A stretch of 64,000 nt of DNA from the NCBI RefSeq assembly GCF_013155365.1, contig NZ_JABJRA010000015.1, forward strand, positions 28,321-92,320, given 5' to 3'. Under the pieces are notes generated by a model. The model searched no databases. It was not told the origin of the DNA and saw only the letters and a program-made list of their open reading frames with translations. This document shows positions 59,101 through 64,000 of the stretch, one piece after another (position 1 is the stretch's first letter; each line of letters begins with the position of its first letter). Origin of the DNA: Nocardioides sp. zg-DK7169 (GTDB lineage: Bacteria; Actinomycetota; Actinomycetes; Propionibacteriales; Nocardioidaceae). A program made the translations under genes and the position numbers.

Positions 59101-60839
59101 GCGGCGTCTCCCTCGTCGATGCCCAGCTGGCTGGCGACGATCTCCTGGTAGGTGGGGCACTCGAGGAGCAGCTCGGCGTGGGTGCCGGAGCCCACCACGC
59201 GGCCGTCGTCGAGCACGACGATCAGGTCGGCCTCGAGGATCGTGGACACCCGCTGGGCGACCACGACCACGGTGGACTCCGTCGTGACCGGTCGCAGCGC
59301 GGCGCGCAGCCGCGCGTCGGTGGCGACGTCGAGCGCCGAGAAGGAGTCGTCGAAGAGGTACAGCGCGGGACGTCGTACGACGGCGCGCGCGATGGCGAGC
59401 CGCTGGCGCTGCCCGCCGGAGAAGTTCGAGCCGCCCTGGCTGACCGGGGCGTCGAGCCCCTCGGGCATCGCCTCGACGAAGTCGCGGGCCTGGGCCACCT
59501 CGAGCGCGTCCCACAGGTCCGCCTCGGTCGCGTCCGGGCGCCCGTGCAGCAGGTTGGAGCGCACGGTGCCGCTGAACAGCCAGGCCCGCTGGGGCACCAG
59601 CCCCAGGTCGGCCCAGAGCACGTCGGGGTCCAGCTCGCGCACGTCGGTGCCGCCGACGCGGACGGTGCCGGACGTGGCGTCGACGAGCCGGGCGAGCAGG
59701 TTGACCAGTGTCGTCTTGCCCGAGCCGGTGGAGCCGACCACGGCGACGGTCTGCCCGGGGCGGGCGGAGAAGGACACCTCGCACACGACGGGGTCCGCGG
59801 CACCGGGGTAGGCGAAGGAGACGTGCTCGACGTCGAGCCAGCCACGGCGGGCGGGGTCGAGCGGGACCGGCTCCGCGGGCGGGACGACGGACGTGCGGGT
59901 GTCGAGCACCTCGGCGATGCGGTCGGCGCACACTGCCGAGCGCGGGACCTGCATGAGCATGAAGGTCGCCATCATCACGCTCATCATGATCAGCATCAGG
60001 TAGCTGAGGAACGCGGTGAGCGAGCCGACGCCGGTCTCCCCCGCGTCGACGCGGTGCCCGCCGAACCAGATGACCGCGACGCTGCCCAGGTTGACCAGCG
60101 CGATCACGATCGGGAACAGGCTGGCCATCCAGCGACCGGCCCGCAGCGCGACGTCGGTGAGGTCGTCGTTGGCGCGCGCGAAGCGCTGGGTCTCGTACGG
60201 CTCGCGCACGAAGGCGCGCACCACCCGGATGCCGGCCACCTGCTCGCGCAGGATCCGGTTGACCGCGTCGATGCGCACCTGCATCAGCCGGAAGCTCGGC
60301 ACCATCCGGCTGACCACGAGCCCGACGGAGACGAACAGCGCGGGCACGACCACGGCCAGCAGCCAGCCCAGGCCGGCGTCCTCGCGCAGCGCCATCACGA
60401 TGCCGCCGACCATCATGATCGGCGAGGTCACCGCGATGATCGAGGCCATCGCCACCAGCATCTGCACCTGCTGGACGTCGTTGGTGGTGCGGGTGATCAG
60501 CGACGGCGCGCCGAGCTGGTTGATCTCGCGCGCGGAGAACGTCTGCACCCGGTGGAACAGCGCGCCGCGCAGGTCGCGGCCCAGGCTCATCGCCGTGCGC
60601 GCGCCGTACCAGGCCGACCCGACCGAGGCGAGCAGCTGGACGGCCGAGACGCCGAGCATCACCGCGCCGACGCGCACGATGTAGCCGGTGTCCCCCGCGA
60701 CGATGCCGTTGTCGATGATGTCGGCGTTGAGGCTGGGCAGGTAGAGCGCGGCGACCACGCCGAGGCCCTGGAGCAGGACGACGGCGAGCAGCCAGCGGCG
60801 GTACGGCGCGAGGTGCTCGCGCAGGAGCCGGATCAGCAT
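59097..60839 (-). CDS. ABC exporter half-transporter (degenerate Walker B subunit)
   Basis: A 580-residue ABC exporter subunit. Walker A is GSTGSGKTTLVNLLARL, signature FSGGQRQRLAIARA (canonical), and Walker B LYLFDDSFSALDVA has Asp in place of the catalytic Glu. It overlaps its partner gene by 4 bases. The likely cargo is a drug or lipid-like compound, given the tetR regulator upstream. Confidence 0.93.
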   Translation of the reverse strand: MLIRLLREHLAPYRRWLLAVVLLQGLGVVAALYLPSLNADIIDNGIVAGDTGYIVRVGAVMLGVSAVQLLASVGSAWYGARTAMSLGRDLRGALFHRVQTFSAREINQLGAPSLITRTTNDVQQVQMLVAMASIIAVTSPIMMVGGIVMALREDAGLGWLLAVVVPALFVSVGLVVSRMVPSFRLMQVRIDAVNRILREQVAGIRVVRAFVREPYETQRFARANDDLTDVALRAGRWMASLFPIVIALVNLGSVAVIWFGGHRVDAGETGVGSLTAFLSYLMLIMMSVMMATFMLMQVPRSAVCADRIAEVLDTRTSVVPPAEPVPLDPARRGWLDVEHVSFAYPGAADPVVCEVSFSARPGQTVAVVGSTGSGKTTLVNLLARLVDATSGTVRVGGTDVRELDPDVLWADLGLVPQRAWLFSGTVRSNLLHGRPDATEADLWDALEVAQARDFVEAMPEGLDAPVSQGGSNFSGGQRQRLAIARAVVRRPALYLFDDSFSALDVATDARLRAALRPVTTESTVVVVAQRVSTILEADLIVVLDDGRVVGSGTHAELLLECPTYQEIVASQLGIDEGDAA

Positions 60840-60842
60840 GGG

Positions 60843-61430
60843 TCAGGACCTTCCCGGGCGGTGGAGCCCGTGGAGCACGGTGTCGACGGCCTGCTCGGGA
60901 GTGAGCGGGCGGCCGTCGGCGAGAGTGGGGTGGCTGCCGATGAAGACCAGCAGCCGGAGCCGGTGGGCGAGCTCGTCGGCGGGGACGGTGAGGTCGGCGG
61001 CGTCGGCTCCGATGACCTCGACGATCAGCTCGAGCAGCCCCTCGAGGCGGTGCCGGCGATCGCCGGTCGCCTCGGCGCCCGGAGGCGGGGCGAGGAGCCC
61101 GAGCTGGCCCATCAGCTCGAAGGTGGAGCGGTAGCGTCGCTGGAGGATCGCGGCCACCTCGACCATCCGCTCCTCGAACGGAAGCGCCGGGTCGATCGCG
61201 GCCAGCTGCTCGGCCACGGCGCCGGGCACGAAGGCCCGGGCGATCGCCGCGTCGACCAGCGTGTCCTTGGACTCGAAGACCCGGAAGATGGTGCCCTCGG
61301 CGACGCCCGCGGCAGTCGCGATCTGGCGGGTGGTCACGCCGCGGCCGTGGTGGCGCAGCAGCTCGAGGGTCGCCTCGACGAGGGCGGCCCGGCGCTGCTC
61401 GGGCGACATCGGCGCCGCACGTGGTGACAT
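60843..61430 (-). CDS. TetR-family transcriptional regulator of the ABC exporter
   Basis: About 195 residues. The N-terminal DNA-binding domain is LVEATLELLRHHGRGVTTRQ, IATAAGVAEGTIFRVFESKD and TLVDAAIARAF, the classic TetR HTH; the C-terminal ligand domain is helical. The ATG at 61430 was chosen; an upstream ATG would place the operator's edge inside the gene. It lies 3 bp before the ABC operon and 15 bp after a perfect palindrome, so it is probably an autorepressor of the exporter. Confidence 0.9.
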   Translation of the reverse strand: MSPRAAPMSPEQRRAALVEATLELLRHHGRGVTTRQIATAAGVAEGTIFRVFESKDTLVDAAIARAFVPGAVAEQLAAIDPALPFEERMVEVAAILQRRYRSTFELMGQLGLLAPPPGAEATGDRRHRLEGLLELIVEVIGADAADLTVPADELAHRLRLLVFIGSHPTLADGRPLTPEQAVDTVLHGLHRPGRS

Positions 61431-61444
61431 GACTCCCACCTTAG

Positions 61445-61466
61445 AGTGAGTGAGCACTCACTCACT
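61445..61466. promoter_or_regulatory. TetR operator (10-bp inverted repeat)
   Basis: AGTGAGTGAG and CTCACTCACT are perfectly complementary arms separated by two bases (CA). The site lies 15 bp upstream of the tetR start and just after the pdxH 3' end, and is the likely autoregulatory operator of the tetR-ABC-ABC operon. Confidence 0.82.
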
Positions 61467-61478
61467 TGGTTTCCAGGA

Positions 61479-62153
61479 CTACGGCGCGAGCCGCTCCACA
61501 CGCCAGCCGGCGTCGGCGCGGCGGTAGACCAGCCGGTCGTGCATGCGACCCGGGCGGCCCTGCCAGAACTCCACGGCCTCGGCGCGCACCACGAAGCCGC
61601 CCCACTGCTCCGGCGCCGGCACGTCGCGGCCCTCGAAGCGCTCGCGCACCTCGTCGTACGCCTCGAGGAGGGCCCAGCGTCCGGCCACCGGCCGCGACTG
61701 GGGCGAGGCCCAGGCGCCGAGCTGCGAGCCTCGGGGGCGTCCGGAGAAGTAGGCCTCCACCTCGACGCGCGGCAGCGGCTCGGCGGTCCCCTCGATCCGC
61801 ACCTGCCGCTCGAGCGGGTGCCAGGGGAAGAGCAGCGCGCAGCGGGGGTTCGTCGTCAGCTCCACGCCCTTGCGCGACTCGCGGTTGGTGAAGAAGACGA
61901 ACCCCGGCCCCTGCGGGCCGACGCCGTCGTGCAGGCCCTTGAGCAGCACCATCCGCGAGGACGGCGCGCCGTCGGGGGCGACCGAGGCGACCACCATCGC
62001 GGTCGGCTCGTAGAGCCCCGCGGCGATCGCCTCCGCCAGCCAGCCGCGGAACATCGTCATCGGGTCCGCGGCCAGGTCGGACTCGACGAGGCCGCCCGCG
62101 GCGTACTCCTCGCGCAGGGCGGCGAGGTCGGGAAGGGGCGACTCGCGACTCAT
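61479..62153 (-). CDS. pdxH: Pyridoxamine/pyridoxine 5'-phosphate oxidase
   Basis: A 224-residue FMN enzyme. Motifs are MTMFRGWLAEAIAAGL, APSSRMVLLKGL (FMN/PLP binding), FVFFTNRESRKGVEL, LLFPWHPLERQVRIEG, RGSQLGAWASPQSRP, and the C-terminal FWQGRPGRMHDR. It makes PLP from pyridoxine or pyridoxamine phosphate. With PdxY it completes a B6 salvage route. It ends 13 bp before the tetR operator. Confidence 0.94.
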   Translation of the reverse strand: MSRESPLPDLAALREEYAAGGLVESDLAADPMTMFRGWLAEAIAAGLYEPTAMVVASVAPDGAPSSRMVLLKGLHDGVGPQGPGFVFFTNRESRKGVELTTNPRCALLFPWHPLERQVRIEGTAEPLPRVEVEAYFSGRPRGSQLGAWASPQSRPVAGRWALLEAYDEVRERFEGRDVPAPEQWGGFVVRAEAVEFWQGRPGRMHDRLVYRRADAGWRVERLAP

Positions 62154-62260
62154 GCTCCGACCCTAGCCACGCGCGCCGCACGATCCCCGCCCAGATCCGG
62201 GGCGCGACCAGCTGCGCCGAAGTCCGCCCGCAGGCCGACCCGGGCTGCCACACTCCACGC

Positions 62261-63154
62261 ATGTCTGTGACTCAGCCCACACCCCTCCCCCATGCCGGGC
62301 GGTACGCCGGGTGCAGCGCGATCGTCACCGGGGCCGGCTCCGGCGTCGGCGCCGCGCTCTCCCGCGCCCTGGTCGGCGCCGGCGCGCACGTCGTCCTCGC
62401 CGACCTCGACGAGCAGGCGGCGACCCGCGTGGCGGGCACCCTGACCGCCGGACCCGGCACCGCGCGGGCGGCCCGCCTCGACGTCACCGACGCCGCCGCG
62501 GTGGCCACGCTGGTGCACGAGGTCGCCGCCGAGCACGGGCGCCTGGACCTGCTGTTCAACAACGCCGGGATCACCTTCGGCGGCGAGACCGAGGACCTGA
62601 GCCTGGAGCAGTGGAACGCGATCATCGACGTGAACCTGCGCGGCGTCGTGCACGGCGTGCACGCGGCGTACCCGCTGATGGTGCGCCAGGGCTCCGCGGG
62701 CGGCCGGGGCGGGCACATCGTCAACACCGCCTCGATGGGCGGGCTGATGGCGGCCGGGCTGATCACCTCCTACGTCGCGACCAAGCACGCGGTCGTCGGG
62801 CTGTCCCTCGCGCTGCGCTCGGAGGCCGCCGCGAAGGGGGTCGGCGTGACCGCGATCTGCCCCTCCGCCGTCGAGACGCCGCTGCTGGAGAAGGGCGAGC
62901 TGGGCCGCTTCCACGGCCGCGACTACTACCTCAAGGGCCAAGGCGTACGCCGTGCCCTGGACCCCGACCTGCTGGCCGACCGCGCCCTCGCCGCCGTCGC
63001 GGCGGACCGCCCGCTGCTGGTGACCCCGCTGCAGGCCCGGCTCGCCTGGCGCCTCGGGCGGCTCTCCCCGGCGCTGGTCGCCCGGTCCTCGGTCGGGTTC
63101 GTCGCCCGCCAGCGGCGCCTGCAGGCGGCCCGCGCCGCCCGGTCCGACTCCTGA
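62261..63154 (+). CDS. SDR-family oxidoreductase
   Basis: A 297-residue SDR. The cofactor loop is IVTGAGSGVGAALSRAL, then LLFNNAGITFGG, VNTASMGG (Ser) and YVATKHAVVGLSLALRSEAA (Tyr/Lys). The extra C-terminal 45 residues (VTPLQARLAWRLGRLSPALV, VGFVARQRRLQAARAAR) form an amphipathic, Arg-rich tail that might aid membrane or partner contact. The substrate is not known. It is divergent from pdxH. Confidence 0.9.
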   Translation: MSVTQPTPLPHAGRYAGCSAIVTGAGSGVGAALSRALVGAGAHVVLADLDEQAATRVAGTLTAGPGTARAARLDVTDAAAVATLVHEVAAEHGRLDLLFNNAGITFGGETEDLSLEQWNAIIDVNLRGVVHGVHAAYPLMVRQGSAGGRGGHIVNTASMGGLMAAGLITSYVATKHAVVGLSLALRSEAAAKGVGVTAICPSAVETPLLEKGELGRFHGRDYYLKGQGVRRALDPDLLADRALAAVAADRPLLVTPLQARLAWRLGRLSPALVARSSVGFVARQRRLQAARAARSDS

Positions 63155-63178
63155 GGTCCGGCGCCTGGGCACGCGCGT

Positions 63179-63610
63179 TCAGCCGGCGAGCAGCGAGTCG
63201 GTGCGCCGCGCCGGCTGGCTGGCGTTGAACAGCTCGAAGCGCCAGCCTCCACCCGTCGCGCGCAGCACCCCGGAGACCTGGAACGGCGCCCGGTCCTCCC
63301 AGCCCTCGTCGGAGCGGACCACGACCTCGGCGCCGCACACGAACCAGACCAGGTCGCCGCGGTGGCGGGCCCAGGTCTCGCCGAGCTCCCAGGCGAGGGT
63401 GAAGTCCTCCTCGAACAGCTCGGCGAAGAACCACTCCATCTCCTCGGCGCCGTGGGCATGCTCGCCGACGTCGTCGCCGTACAGCGCCCCGTCGCTGACG
63501 AAGCACCCGATCGCGGCCGCGACGTCGCGGGCGCGCAGGCACTCCCCCAGCCGGGCCACGGCCGCCTCGACGACCGGCACGCTCTCGACGCCCCCCGGCG
63601 TGCTGGCCAT
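63179..63610 (-). CDS. NTF2-like/SnoaL-like domain protein
   Basis: A 143-residue protein of the NTF2-like fold (LGECLRARDVAAAIGCFVSD, YGDDVGEHAHGAEEMEWFFA, GWRFELFNASQPAR). Members include ketosteroid isomerase-like enzymes and small binding proteins. No specific activity can be assigned. It converges on the SDR gene with 24 bp between them. Confidence 0.8.
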   Translation of the reverse strand: MASTPGGVESVPVVEAAVARLGECLRARDVAAAIGCFVSDGALYGDDVGEHAHGAEEMEWFFAELFEEDFTLAWELGETWARHRGDLVWFVCGAEVVVRSDEGWEDRAPFQVSGVLRATGGGWRFELFNASQPARRTDSLLAG

Positions 63611-63734
63611 GCGACCACCTCCGCCCGGGACAACGAGGCTCGGACCGACGGGTCATGCGCGCGTTCGTTGCTTGCCCGTGGTCGGTGCTTTTCGGCGCAA
63701 TTGCTGGGTTTGACACCTCCGCGCGGCGGCGGCC

Positions 63735-64000
63735 TCAGGTGGTCGGTGCAACATCCAGTAGTTCGCGGAGCCTATCGGCGGGGGTGTCCCAGTCGAGGGT
63801 CTGTCGGGGTCGGATGTTGAGGAGGCGTTCCATCTCGGCGATGTCCTCGTCGCTGACCTGGTTGAAGTCAGTTCCCTTGGGGTGGAAGTCGCGCACGAGG
63901 CCGTTGGTGTTCTCGTTGGTGCCGCGTTGCCAGGGGCTGTGCGGGTCCGCGAAGTAGACCCCGCACCCGGTGGCCAGGGTGAACGTCGCGTGCGTGGCCA
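63735..64000 (-). mobile_element. IS30-family transposase, C-terminal part (window edge)
   Basis: The visible 88 codons are the C-terminus of an IS30-type DDE transposase: YFADPHSPWQRGTNENTNGL, VRDFHPKGTDFNQVSDED, MERLLNIRPRQTLDWDTPAD, with the catalytic Glu in GTNENTNG. The N-terminal part lies beyond the right edge. The terminal inverted repeat should lie in the gene-free stretch 63611-63734, perhaps near GCAATTGCTGGGTTTGACAC, but I cannot fix it without the other end. Confidence 0.9.

Overview
The window is about 72-75% GC, densely packed, and full of ATGA/GTGA stop-start overlaps. A GM-tailed GroEL without GroES, an IdeR/DtxR regulator, a DUF3263-LytR_C pair, CysO, 13E12-type HNH genes and Gram-positive SOS boxes point to a high-GC actinobacterium, most likely Nocardioidaceae (Nocardioides-like; inferred from gene content, not from a search).

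Left part (1-12.5 kb), all on the minus strand. It starts with accessory genes for a xanthine/CO-dehydrogenase type molybdoenzyme (XdhC/CoxI-like, VWA CoxE-like, MoxR/CoxD-like ATPase). Next comes an overlapping trio: ECF sigma factor, one-pass membrane protein, MocA-like molybdopterin nucleotidyltransferase. Then follows a complete respiratory nitrate reductase operon narK-narG-narH-narJ-narI, with a CRP/FNR-type palindrome upstream.

12.5-19.5 kb: groEL with a double CIRCE operator; an ATP-grasp gene; an ECF42-type sigma module (two YCII/DGPF proteins and a sigma factor with a C-terminal extension) with a matching promoter; then osmC, a cysO-like sulfur carrier and threonine synthase. thrC is preceded by a SAM-I riboswitch whose P1 helix can pair with the Shine-Dalgarno sequence.

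19.5-44 kb: two near-identical DUF222/HNH (13E12) genes in direct orientation, 22.6 kb apart. Each has an SOS box fused to an apparently leaderless promoter, and each is preceded by decayed IS-like repeats. Between them lie housekeeping and catabolic genes: trehalose synthesis (otsB, otsA), LytR_C and DUF3263, a Gfo/Idh oxidoreductase, a two-component system, a GDSL hydrolase, an FMN glutamate-synthase-like protein, a PhaC-like hydrolase, an MFS-decarboxylase-ung operon, a DODA dioxygenase, an aldehyde dehydrogenase/GMC oxidoreductase operon, pdxY, tRNA-Thr and two SDRs. KstR-like boxes precede the GMC and SDR operons. A comB-family gene after the second HNH copy is broken by an internal deletion.

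44.8-64 kb: tRNA-Arg, an SDR lacking the catalytic Tyr/Lys, a saccharopine-dehydrogenase-like reductase, a secreted beta-propeller protein, DUF2277, a sirtuin, ideR, photolyase, a hotdog-like protein, an alpha-glucosidase, a marR-MFS efflux operon, a tetR-ABC-ABC efflux operon with its operator, pdxH, an SDR, an NTF2-like protein, and the 3' part of an IS30-family transposase at the edge. The MFS pump has a promoter, a 12-codon leader ORF with a strong ribosome binding site and a set of hairpins upstream, which looks like translation-coupled attenuation. That leader, the thrC riboswitch and the SOS-driven HNH pair are the most interesting elements. I saw no CRISPR array, rRNA operon or complete prophage.
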